A stretch of 64,000 nucleotides of DNA from NCBI GenBank assembly GCA_045538755.1, contig JAZQEC010000005.1, positions 186,001 through 250,000 on the forward strand, in the 5' to 3' direction. Position numbers and translations under genes: made by a program. Under the pieces are notes generated by a model. The model searched no databases. It saw only the letters and a list, made by a program, of their open reading frames with translations, and was not told the DNA's origin. The first letter of the stretch is position 1. Each line of letters starts with the position of its first letter. Of the stretch, positions 1-7,560 are shown one piece after another. Origin of the DNA: UBA1738 sp045538755 (GTDB lineage: Bacteria; Bacillota; Clostridia; UBA1381).

Positions 1-36
1 TGACTATAAAGAAAAGATGAATTTAAGCTGATTTAA

Positions 37-3000
37 TTATACATGCACCCCTTCCGCAACAGCTTCAAGTTCTTCTTGAACTCTTTCTGTAAATCTATCA
101 ACAACACCATCAATGTCTAAATCAGAATTGATGTTGTTTTCAGAATGAATTTCAACTTTCAGTTCAGCAGTTGTGAACCTGTTGATTACATCCCTTTCTG
201 CAATATCTCTTAAATATTGCAATTCTTCATCCGTACAATCCAAAGCATCTGCTGCTTTACCTGCACCATCTGCTGCATTACCGCTATTTTTAGCAGTATC
301 ACCAGTATTTGATGCAATGTCATTTAGCATGTTTTCCATGTCACCAGTGTCAAAGCTTCCCAAATTTGAAAGTTTATCTTCAACACCTGAACCGAATTCA
401 TAACCTGCTTTTGCAGCATCCCCAAGATTGATATAATCAAGCTTTGGTGCTTCCCAATAATCATCAGGTGTTTCACCAAGCCAGTCTTGCATCCCTGACT
501 GAATATCTGCAACTGTTCCTTCAAATCCTGCTGCAAAATCCTGACCTGCTTGATTACCCATGTCATAAGCTTCAGAAATACTTCCAAAATCCATTCTGTC
601 AAGGGTGAATGTTTCAGGTGCAGTGGGTTTGGAAAGATTGCTTCGCATGTCACCAATTTTGGTTGAAACAGCATTGAAGCTGACAGGTCCTAATTGACTA
701 AACTTCCCAATATTTACACCAGGTATCATGTTAATTGCATCAATTATCCAGTTAATTGCATTGATTGCAGCATTTGCACCGCTTACAAAAGCATTTCCAA
801 TTGCAGTTGCAGCAGCTTCCATTGAAGAAGCAGCACCTTGTGCTGCACCCAAAGCTGCATCAGCTATGTTATACAGTAATGTTTGAACCGCAAACACACA
901 CTGGTTCCATGCGTTGACAATCCATTCAATACACATTGCAAAGAAGTTATAAACCGCTGCAACAATGTTTGAAATTATCTGACAAAACGCATACCATGCA
1001 CCGACAATCACACCGATTGCAGCACCATTTCCTTGAACAATTGCCAAGCAGAAGTTCAGGAAGGCATTGATTAAATTCACAAGAAGTGCTTTGATTGCAT
1101 ATTCAGGATTTTTCCAAACATTCACGAAAAATTCAATGAATGCTGAAATTATGTTCCACCAGTATGCAATACAGTTGAATATATAAGCACCAAGTGTTGC
1201 AAGCAATCCCATGATTATTCCTGTTGCACTGACTGATGTTCCGCAAATATCATTTATTACTGCAATAACAATGTAAAACAATGCAATAATTGCTATGATT
1301 AAAAGGATTATCCATGTCAAAGGGCAAGCATACAAGGCTGCATTGAATTGAAGCTGTGCTGCTGTCAAGCCAGTGGTTGCAATCATTTCCTGCGTTATAG
1401 CTGCACCATGCATGACTGTTGAAATTGCAGCTATTTTCTTCTGTAAATTGCTTATTGCCTGAACTGCATTGTATATCAGCATAACCGCTGTATAAGCAGC
1501 AACCGCTGCTGTGATTCCGTATATTATCGGTGCAATGATTGACCAGTTATCTGCAAAGAATGCACCGACCTTGACAACAATATCAAAAACAGTTGTCAAT
1601 GCACCTGCTAACACTGTTAAAGCAGAAACTGCATTGTTGACAAATGTATTGAATGCCTTGCTGTTTGCAATTTTATTTAGTCTTTGAAGTATAGGTTGAA
1701 AAGCCATCAAAGCCTGATTCTGCATAGATGTCCAAATCTGACCAAATGTTTTTGGCATTGATTCAAATTTTGCATTCGTTTCATCAGCAGCATCCAACAT
1801 TGCATTTTTTACAATGTTTGCTGTAATTTGACCATCAGCTGCCATTTCTCTGATTTTACCAATTGGAACATCCATATAATCAGCAATGGTTTGAACAATC
1901 ATTGGTGCTTGTTCAAATACAGAACGCAATTCATCACCACGCAAAACACCGCTTGACAAAGCCTGTGTTAATTGCAATGTTGAATTTTTCATTTCTTCAA
2001 TGGATGCACCTGAAATTATAAACTGCTTATTCAACTGCTCTGCAAATGTGACAATCTCTTGTGTTGAATTAAAAGCATCACTTGCATTCAACCCCAATTT
2101 TGCAACAGTATCTGCTGTTGCTTGATATGAACCCCTTGACCTTTCAGCTGAAGCAAAAATCATTTGCTGAAGCTGTTCAGTGGTCTGAAGTCCATCATTC
2201 ATCATGTTCAGTCTTGCAGTTGTCTGTGTCAAAGTGTCAGAAACATCAATGACCATTTTTGCAGTCTGAATTGTAGCATAAGCAGCAACAACACCTTTAA
2301 TTGTTGACATTAAACCTGAAGCAGCATTTTCACTGTTTTTAACCTCATTTGTGAACCTGCCTTGTTCGTCAACATTATCCCTGATTTGTGCTTCAGTTGT
2401 GTTGATTGTTGAAGAAAGTCTTTGGTATGCTGAATTTGCAGCAGAAACATCCATGTTGTCAACTGCACTGTTCAAATCATTTTGTGCATCAATCATCTGA
2501 TGCAACTGACTTCTTAACTGTTCAAGCTGACTGTTAGCTTCATCACTACCCATATTCAATGGGTTCTGCTCAATTTGCTGAACTTTCGCTCTGATTGCTT
2601 CCATCTTACCCTGCATGTGGGTCAGGTCTGCAACCATGTTTTCAGGGAATAAATCAGTGTTGACCGCCTGTTGTGTGATTCGTTGCTGTGTTCCATACAA
2701 CTGTTGCAAGTATTGGTTCAAAGATTGAACTTCCTGTTCATATCTTTCTGCACCGCTTGTTGTAAACACATCAAAACCATTTGAATTCCATGTGACAGGG
2801 GTTGCTTGTGTTCCTGTCTGAAATGGGGATGAAGCCATCTTTGAATTTAATGCACCTTGCTTTTCAATTAATTCTTCGATAGAATTTTGAATTGAATCAT
2901 ATTGTTTAATTGCTGAACTTACATCCATGTCAGGAGAAGCAGCAAATTCTAAAGCAGCTTTTAATCTATGAATTTCTGCATTGACATCTCGTATGTCATT

Positions 3001-3249
3001 TTGCATATCTTTTGGTATGATATACATATTTTCAGCATTGGCACAAATATCATCTTGTATTGCTTCAACACTATGCAATTGCTGAACTAAATCTGAAATT
3101 TTTGATGTTGTATTGTCAACATTTAAATCAATCCCAGTGTTGTTCAAATCATTTGCAACACTTATTGTTGATTGCATTGCATTAGCCATGTTGTTCAATG
3201 GGGCGGTCATTCTATCCTGAAGTTCGATTATAGTAGAAATTTTACTCAT
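37..3249 (-). CDS. phage tail tape measure protein
   Basis: A 1070-residue tape measure protein, which sets tail length in long-tailed phages and lines the tail tube. The N-terminal third is Gln/Asn-rich and probably coiled coil. Roughly residues 335-545 carry the conserved tape-measure domain (features such as SSGVLRGDELRSVFEQAP and a DG-x-ITA segment followed by FGQIWTSMQNQ). A long Ala/Ile/Trp-rich hydrophobic stretch follows (about 550-800), as expected for a protein that can insert into the host membrane during DNA entry. The stop codon lies 36 bases inside the window edge, so the gene is complete. It is the last visible gene of a leftward operon, directly after a DUF1492-like gene; tail and head genes presumably continue outside the window. 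Family assignment is firm; the exact phage type is unknown. Confidence 0.9.
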   Translation of the reverse strand: MSKISTIIELQDRMTAPLNNMANAMQSTISVANDLNNTGIDLNVDNTTSKISDLVQQLHSVEAIQDDICANAENMYIIPKDMQNDIRDVNAEIHRLKAALEFAASPDMDVSSAIKQYDSIQNSIEELIEKQGALNSKMASSPFQTGTQATPVTWNSNGFDVFTTSGAERYEQEVQSLNQYLQQLYGTQQRITQQAVNTDLFPENMVADLTHMQGKMEAIRAKVQQIEQNPLNMGSDEANSQLEQLRSQLHQMIDAQNDLNSAVDNMDVSAANSAYQRLSSTINTTEAQIRDNVDEQGRFTNEVKNSENAASGLMSTIKGVVAAYATIQTAKMVIDVSDTLTQTTARLNMMNDGLQTTEQLQQMIFASAERSRGSYQATADTVAKLGLNASDAFNSTQEIVTFAEQLNKQFIISGASIEEMKNSTLQLTQALSSGVLRGDELRSVFEQAPMIVQTIADYMDVPIGKIREMAADGQITANIVKNAMLDAADETNAKFESMPKTFGQIWTSMQNQALMAFQPILQRLNKIANSKAFNTFVNNAVSALTVLAGALTTVFDIVVKVGAFFADNWSIIAPIIYGITAAVAAYTAVMLIYNAVQAISNLQKKIAAISTVMHGAAITQEMIATTGLTAAQLQFNAALYACPLTWIILLIIAIIALFYIVIAVINDICGTSVSATGIIMGLLATLGAYIFNCIAYWWNIISAFIEFFVNVWKNPEYAIKALLVNLINAFLNFCLAIVQGNGAAIGVIVGAWYAFCQIISNIVAAVYNFFAMCIEWIVNAWNQCVFAVQTLLYNIADAALGAAQGAASSMEAAATAIGNAFVSGANAAINAINWIIDAINMIPGVNIGKFSQLGPVSFNAVSTKIGDMRSNLSKPTAPETFTLDRMDFGSISEAYDMGNQAGQDFAAGFEGTVADIQSGMQDWLGETPDDYWEAPKLDYINLGDAAKAGYEFGSGVEDKLSNLGSFDTGDMENMLNDIASNTGDTAKNSGNAADGAGKAADALDCTDEELQYLRDIAERDVINRFTTAELKVEIHSENNINSDLDIDGVVDRFTERVQEELEAVAEGVHV

Positions 3250-3310
3250 ATTACTTTACACCCCCTTTCTGCTAAATAGTATTTATAATAATCTGTAAAA
3301 ACAGTTATTA

Positions 3311-3640
3311 TCAGATTAATGTTTCAAGCTTTTGCAAAGCCAAGTCATGAATGTTTATAATATCATCAACGGTACAATTATTTCTTGAAGCTATATTTTC
3401 TATTGTCGCACCTTCGATATATATTCTTAATATAATTGTTTGCCATGCTTCAGGCAACTGTTCAACAGCAGCAAGAAAATTATTGATTTTTACAATATAC
3501 TGGTCACATTCAGTTGATAAAGAATCACGATATGCAATTGATTTTTCAATTTGCTTATTACACCATTCAATATCTTTTTTGTAAAATTCAACAAACTTGT
3601 ATGCAAGTTTAATTTGGTATAGTTTTTCTTTCATGCTCAT
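3311..3640 (-). CDS. ArpU/DUF1492-like phage regulator
   Basis: A 109-residue protein with a charged helical N-terminal half and a C-terminal helix-turn-helix resembling sigma-70 region 4 (LPEAWQTIILRIYIEGATIE, then a second helix ending LALQKLETL). This layout matches the DUF1492/ArpU group of phage late-transcription regulators. The start codon overlaps the stop of the upstream sigma gene (TAATG), which implies translational coupling. In most Siphoviridae-type prophages such a gene sits just before the terminase; here it is followed at once by the tape measure gene. The function is inferred from fold and context, not known. Confidence 0.6.
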   Translation of the reverse strand: MSMKEKLYQIKLAYKFVEFYKKDIEWCNKQIEKSIAYRDSLSTECDQYIVKINNFLAAVEQLPEAWQTIILRIYIEGATIENIASRNNCTVDDIINIHDLALQKLETLI

Positions 3641-4560
3641 TACAACCGCCCATCCATAATTTTTTTAAGTTTATTATCTAACTTTTTCATTTTCTCTTGT
3701 AAAGTAATGTTTTTTATCGCAACATATTCTGTTGATGATGTGAAAGTGTTTTTAAATCTACTGACACCATAATGATAAGAAGCTGCTAAATCATAACCAT
3801 AAAATTCAGCAGCTTCCATAATGGTTTTTTTATCATATAAAGTTTTATATGCAAATTGTTCCATATGCTGCACCCTTGTTCTTGATATGTTCAACAATTC
3901 TGAAATTTTTTCTAATGTCAATCCGTTTTTGTATTTGCCAATTATTATTTCAGAACTTCTTTTATCTAATTCTTTTACAGCTTCCCAAATAGATTTATTT
4001 ACTGCTTCAGTGCTGATTCTATCAGTCACATCATTTTCTAAATCATATTCATCTGCAATGCTTTCTTCAAGTGTAATATCTTCAGTTCCTGGAATAATAT
4101 CATTCATACTTTGACAATGTTCTGAATGAATGACTGTTTCCAGTTCTTTAAGTTTTTTTGCTGTTATATGAAGTTCATTAAGAATTTGTTCTTCAGATGG
4201 ATACGCATTATTTTTGTTGTGAAAATCTTTCCTGAACCTATGATATTTGTGTATCAATTCAAGGGTATGAACCGATATTCGCTTTGTCAATCCATGATTA
4301 TAGTAATACCGCTGCATTGCTGATTTTATTTTAACTTCTGCATATGTTAAAAATTTGAATTTATTACTTGAATCAAAACCTTCAACTGCTCTTTTAAGTC
4401 CAAAATATGCTTCTTGCATTAAATCATCAATTTCAACATAATTAGAATAGGGTAAAGCCAATTTATAAATAAAATTTCTGTTCTGCTCATACAGCAAACC
4501 CATATTGTTTTGAACATTTATTCCTAATTGTATTTGCTCAACCAATTCTTCATTTGTCAT
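3640..4560 (-). CDS. phage-encoded sigma-70 family RNA polymerase sigma factor
   Basis: A 306-residue sigma factor starting at the ATG behind GGGGTGAAGCTG; an in-frame GTG lies three codons upstream. Region 2 is clear (IDDLMQEAYFGLKRAVEGF, then FLTYAEVKIKSAMQRYYYNH), including the core-binding Asp-Leu-x-Gln-Glu motif and the aromatic -10 melting segment. A region 3-like linker and a region 4 helix-turn-helix follow (LDKRSSEIIIGKYKNGLTLE, then ISELLNISRTRVQHMEQ). About 75 lysine-rich residues trail region 4 and match nothing I recognise. It lies between the replication genes and the tape measure gene, so it probably directs RNA polymerase to the element's own late promoters. That role is inference; the family call is not in doubt. 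Confidence 0.88.
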   Translation of the reverse strand: MTNEELVEQIQLGINVQNNMGLLYEQNRNFIYKLALPYSNYVEIDDLMQEAYFGLKRAVEGFDSSNKFKFLTYAEVKIKSAMQRYYYNHGLTKRISVHTLELIHKYHRFRKDFHNKNNAYPSEEQILNELHITAKKLKELETVIHSEHCQSMNDIIPGTEDITLEESIADEYDLENDVTDRISTEAVNKSIWEAVKELDKRSSEIIIGKYKNGLTLEKISELLNISRTRVQHMEQFAYKTLYDKKTIMEAAEFYGYDLAASYHYGVSRFKNTFTSSTEYVAIKNITLQEKMKKLDNKLKKIMDGRL

Positions 4561-4576
4561 CAGCTTCACCCCTTAA

Positions 4577-5302
4577 TTACTTTATTGGTTCAATTACATC
4601 CTTTAGTGCAATATCCAGTTCGGCAAGCAAGTTTAAAATATTTTGTTCATCTGCAATTTCTGCATAACCATCCTTAACTACATTGAAATAATGTGCATTT
4701 ATAATGAATGTATTACTTGCCACTTTAGGGATGATAAAAAGATTCTCTGATAAAGCTTCAATCTCATTAAACAAATTTATAATTGCCTTTGCTCTGCTGT
4801 ATTTACCAAAAGTTTTATTGAAAACGCAAGTACCATTTGCATTTATAAATTTTTCTGCACCTACCTGTTTTTCAACAACTGCTGCAAACAATTCCATCTG
4901 TTCATAATCTTCAATAAACTGTTTCAGAATGTTATAGGCTTTTTCATCAGTGAGTTCTTCACCTTCAAGTGTGATAAACTGTAACGCATTATTTACTTGC
5001 ATTGCATAATCATTTGGTTTTGTAATGGATGTAATGCAGCAAGGAATGGCTTTTGCTTTTGCATTTGAAACTTCGTTTTTTAATCTTTGATTCAATAAAG
5101 TATCAGCTTTTCTGCATTCAGAAATAACTTCATTCAGTTCAGCATTACATTCTGAAATTAATGCTTCAGGCTGATATTTATTTATCATGGAAGGTTCTTT
5201 CCATTTATCCAACACTGCCCACATATCATCTGCACCTTTCTTGTCAATAGCTCTGTGTGCTTCAATAAGCTTATTTGTTTCTTTAGTCAATGTAATATTC
5301 AT
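4577..5302 (-). CDS. hypothetical phage protein, possible DUF1351-like
   Basis: A 241-residue soluble protein; the start is the ATG preceded by AAAGGTGG, and an earlier in-frame ATG overlaps the upstream stop. No catalytic motif is visible. Residues around 30-80 are helical and charged, and the middle contains a short Cys-Cys pair (AIPCCITSI). The sequence is not confidently assigned to a family. It sits in a run of closely spaced or overlapping genes between small phage proteins and the sigma factor gene, so it is probably transcribed with them. It could be a DNA-recombination accessory like the DUF1351 proteins found near RecT genes, but this is only a guess. Confidence 0.55.
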   Translation of the reverse strand: MNITLTKETNKLIEAHRAIDKKGADDMWAVLDKWKEPSMINKYQPEALISECNAELNEVISECRKADTLLNQRLKNEVSNAKAKAIPCCITSITKPNDYAMQVNNALQFITLEGEELTDEKAYNILKQFIEDYEQMELFAAVVEKQVGAEKFINANGTCVFNKTFGKYSRAKAIINLFNEIEALSENLFIIPKVASNTFIINAHYFNVVKDGYAEIADEQNILNLLAELDIALKDVIEPIK

Positions 5303-5319
5303 TTTCAAATTACCACCTT

Positions 5320-5583
5320 TCATTTGTATGGGTTTTCTAATATTGGAAGATTTAAAGAATTTAGTTGTTCATTTATTTCATCATATAGCTTTGAAATTTG
5401 AAAACTATATTTTTCTTTAACCTTCCGAATCATTGATTTTCTCATTTTGTCTGTAATAGGGATGTGTTTTCTTCCTGAAATTACTCTATACTTTAAATTT
5501 GATATATAGTGTATTTCTTTGTTCCGTTTGTTCACAATAGCTGTAATTGTATTAAGCTGCTGTTTAATGTATTCATGATACAT
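5320..5583 (-). CDS. hypothetical phage protein
   Basis: An 87-residue basic, mostly helical protein (from the ATG; a GTG three codons upstream is the alternative). It overlaps the end of the upstream gene by a few codons and its stop abuts the next start, the tight packing typical of a phage operon. I recognise no family. The many Lys/Arg residues (for example RKHIPITDKMRKSMIRKVKE) allow nucleic-acid binding but do not prove it. Confidence 0.6.
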   Translation of the reverse strand: MYHEYIKQQLNTITAIVNKRNKEIHYISNLKYRVISGRKHIPITDKMRKSMIRKVKEKYSFQISKLYDEINEQLNSLNLPILENPYK

Positions 5584-5953
5584 TTGTTTCACCCATCTGC
5601 TTTTCCAATACTTGCATCATCTTTTGCAGGTCATCCATCTGTTGCTGAAGCTTTGGTTCTGAAATATCAACAAATTTGGGGTTAAGGTTTTTTGCAACTG
5701 TAAACAATTCTTTACAAAGGTCATAATATTTTTGTTGCTCTTGTTTAAAATAAGCCACTGCATTTTTCATATTCCTGATGTGAACCTCACCCATATTTGC
5801 ATACAAGTCAAGAATTCTTTTGTAAGCAGAATATTGATTGATAAATTTATCATTCCATTGTGTCTGTTTAAGCTTCCCGAAAATGCTTATTAATTCTTTT
5901 GTAAATTCTTCAATGTTGTAGTTTGGTTCAGTGCTGTTTATTGATTTTTCCAT
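5573..5953 (-). CDS. hypothetical phage protein, coiled coil
   Basis: A 126-residue protein, strongly helical, with a C-terminal Gln/Met-rich coiled coil (LQQQMDDLQKMMQVLEKQMG). The start ATG follows a good AAAGGATG ribosome site. It is the first gene after a 233-base gap holding a perfect palindrome, so it may open the second half of the leftward operon. No enzymatic motif is seen; a structural or scaffold-like role is possible but unsupported. Confidence 0.6.
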   Translation of the reverse strand: MEKSINSTEPNYNIEEFTKELISIFGKLKQTQWNDKFINQYSAYKRILDLYANMGEVHIRNMKNAVAYFKQEQQKYYDLCKELFTVAKNLNPKFVDISEPKLQQQMDDLQKMMQVLEKQMGETNVS

Positions 5954-5977
5954 TTTTCATCATCCTTTCAGTGTTAA

Positions 5978-5996
5978 AATTATCAGTGTGATAATT
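5978..5996. promoter_or_regulatory. 19-base palindrome upstream of the sigma-factor operon
   Basis: AATTATCA-GTG-TGATAATT is a perfect inverted repeat with 8-base arms, placed 25-43 bases before the start at 5953. Its symmetry and position fit an operator for a dimeric regulator controlling the downstream sigma/tape-measure genes. The rest of 5997-6186 holds no convincing gene. Confidence 0.4.
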
Positions 5997-6186
5997 ACAA
6001 CACATTGTAAAATCACTGTTTTGTATTAATTTTGTGTGTCACAGGTAAGAAATAAAGATATTTCAGGGCAAAAAAGAAAAGGCACAACCAATTCAATGAT
6101 TATACCTAATTATACCATATATTGTGATTGTAATAAATATATATGCACAATATATGGATATTCTCTAAAATTTTCTATTGCCAGTT

Positions 6187-6459
6187 TTAACTGTTTTTCT
6201 TTTGGTGCAACTGCTTATAAAAAACCTTTCTTGCATATTCGGGGGTAATTTGCAGTTTTACACCTATTTCTTCAAAGGACAATCCGTTTAAAAACGCATC
6301 ATGGATAAATTCTTCTTTTTCTCTTTGGTTTTTAAACTGCAAGGGGTTTGATTTTTTCTTAAAATAATATTGTCTACCATGAAATTTTTCTAAACATTTT
6401 TTGAATAATTCTTCACCGATAACCGCAGTAAGTTCAATATCAGTTATTGCTTTTGCCAT
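6187..6459 (-). CDS. Mor/sigma region 4-like helix-turn-helix protein
   Basis: A 90-residue protein with a C-terminal helix-turn-helix (FLNGLSFEEIGVKLQITPEY, then ARKVFYKQL) preceded by a basic segment. The layout resembles the Mor/C activator family and sigma region 4-type phage regulators. The start ATG follows AAGGGAATG. It stands alone between two gaps, so it may be an activator for the operon to its left. The specific target is unknown. Confidence 0.6.
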   Translation of the reverse strand: MAKAITDIELTAVIGEELFKKCLEKFHGRQYYFKKKSNPLQFKNQREKEEFIHDAFLNGLSFEEIGVKLQITPEYARKVFYKQLHQKKNS

Positions 6460-6680
6460 ATTGCATCATTCCCTTCATAATTTTGATTGTTTATACTGAC
6501 AAACATATATAAAACATTTGATTCATATGGGTTTATGTGGGTTTTTTGTTGTTAAAAAGTCTTGAAAAGTCTTGTTCAAATCAAAATTTATCCAAATTTT
6601 CAACCTGAATGTCAACAACTTCGCCCGCCCTTTTTAGGGTGTGCGAAATGTATATATAATCGGGCTTTGTTCGGGCTTTA

Positions 6681-6872
6681 TCATTTCTTGTTTTTCAGCA
6701 ACATTCCAATAACTTCATTGTATGTGCAACGGTTTACAACTGCCTGTAAATCCTGTGTGCGTTCCTTCTTTGCACGGCGGGCTAAACCAGATGCAACACC
6801 GCCCTTTCTTCCCATTTCACTTAATTCTTCATGTGTTCGGGTGCTGTTGGGTATCAAATTATCTTTATTCAT
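6681..6872 (-). CDS. small KGG-motif phage protein
   Basis: A 63-residue basic protein with an N-terminal RKGGVASGLARRAKKER segment, a motif common in small phage proteins of unknown role (KGG/ASG type). The preferred start is the ATG behind AAGGAAGGTG; a GTG three codons upstream is also possible. The C-terminal half is helical. It appears coupled to the short reading frame just upstream. Confidence 0.55.
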   Translation of the reverse strand: MNKDNLIPNSTRTHEELSEMGRKGGVASGLARRAKKERTQDLQAVVNRCTYNEVIGMLLKNKK

Positions 6873-6877
6873 GTACT

Positions 6878-7009
6878 TCACCTTCCTTTTATGGTGTCGG
6901 AAATGTCACCATACTTATTTTTCCATTCAGCAAGTGTTTTTCTTGTGCTTCCCTTTTTTAAGGACTGACAAATCTGACAACACTTTGATTTCTGCTCATA
7001 TAGAATCAA
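6878..7009 (-). CDS. possible 43-residue Cys-rich microprotein
   Basis: A reading frame beginning at TTG encodes a peptide with a C-C-x2-C cluster (KSKCCQICQSLKKG) followed by a basic, helix-like tail (RKTLAEWKNKYGDI). It begins inside the last codons of the upstream gene and its stop codon is part of the ribosome site of the next gene, as if translationally coupled. The start is non-ATG and has no clear Shine-Dalgarno sequence, so the call is tentative. Confidence 0.35.
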   Translation of the reverse strand: MILYEQKSKCCQICQSLKKGSTRKTLAEWKNKYGDISDTIKGR

Positions 7010-7304
7010 TCAAAAGTGGTTGTTGGTCAATTCCGTTATTAATTCTGCCTTTACAATTTGCATATACAACATGTTTATCTTTCCTGGTCTGCATGATTGA
7101 ATACTGGTGAATTTTTTGACAGAAAGGGCATACAATCCAAAAATATGTATGATTCCATGCAATGGGTTTTACTTTCTGTATCTCACCATCAGTAGCAATT
7201 CTTGTTCTTGGGTCAATATAGTAGTTAATTCTGCCGACTTTATTTATCAATATATTATCGGTCAGAAATGTTGGATGGTTCTTTTTAACATCTGATATAT
7301 TCAT
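6996..7304 (-). CDS. hypothetical phage protein with a partial zinc-ribbon motif
   Basis: A 102-residue protein with one CPFC pair near the middle (FWIVCPFCQKIHQY) and a further Cys about 22 residues on, which could form a small metal site. The start follows AAAGGATTG. It lies between the putative replication origin and the KGG-motif gene. No family is recognised. Confidence 0.55.
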   Translation of the reverse strand: MNISDVKKNHPTFLTDNILINKVGRINYYIDPRTRIATDGEIQKVKPIAWNHTYFWIVCPFCQKIHQYSIMQTRKDKHVVYANCKGRINNGIDQQPLLIDSI

Positions 7305-7341
7305 TTAATTCAATCCTTTCTTTGAATAATAATTTTCAATA

Positions 7342-7560
7342 GTACAAGATGGTACAAGATAAATTAAATTATATATTATATTATTTTTTTTAAAATAAAA
7401 TTTTAGAGTATTTATTTTTTTATTTATTCCACAAGAAGTTAAAAACATCTTGTACCATCTTGTACTGCAACAAAAAAGTTTGATTTCGTGCGGTTTTGAA
7501 GCAGTACAAAATGAGTGTGTTTAATCTTGTACCCATTATATTTTATCTTGTATCTTGTAC
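7342..7560. other. candidate iteron-type replication origin
   Basis: GTACAAGATGGTACAAGAT at 7342-7360 has an exact inverted copy at 7447-7465. The 86 bases between them are about 90% A+T. Further copies of the unit ATCTTGTA(C) occur at 7524-7532 and 7545-7560, the last running into the 3' end of the primase gene. Repeated short sites, an A+T-rich stretch and a neighbouring P4-type primase-helicase together resemble origins of P4-like phages and plasmids. Function is inferred. Confidence 0.55.

Noticed and set aside
6562..7110. 182-codon plus-strand frame in element 1
   Set aside because: It is Phe/Cys/Ser-rich and opposes three minus-strand genes with good starts and coupling.
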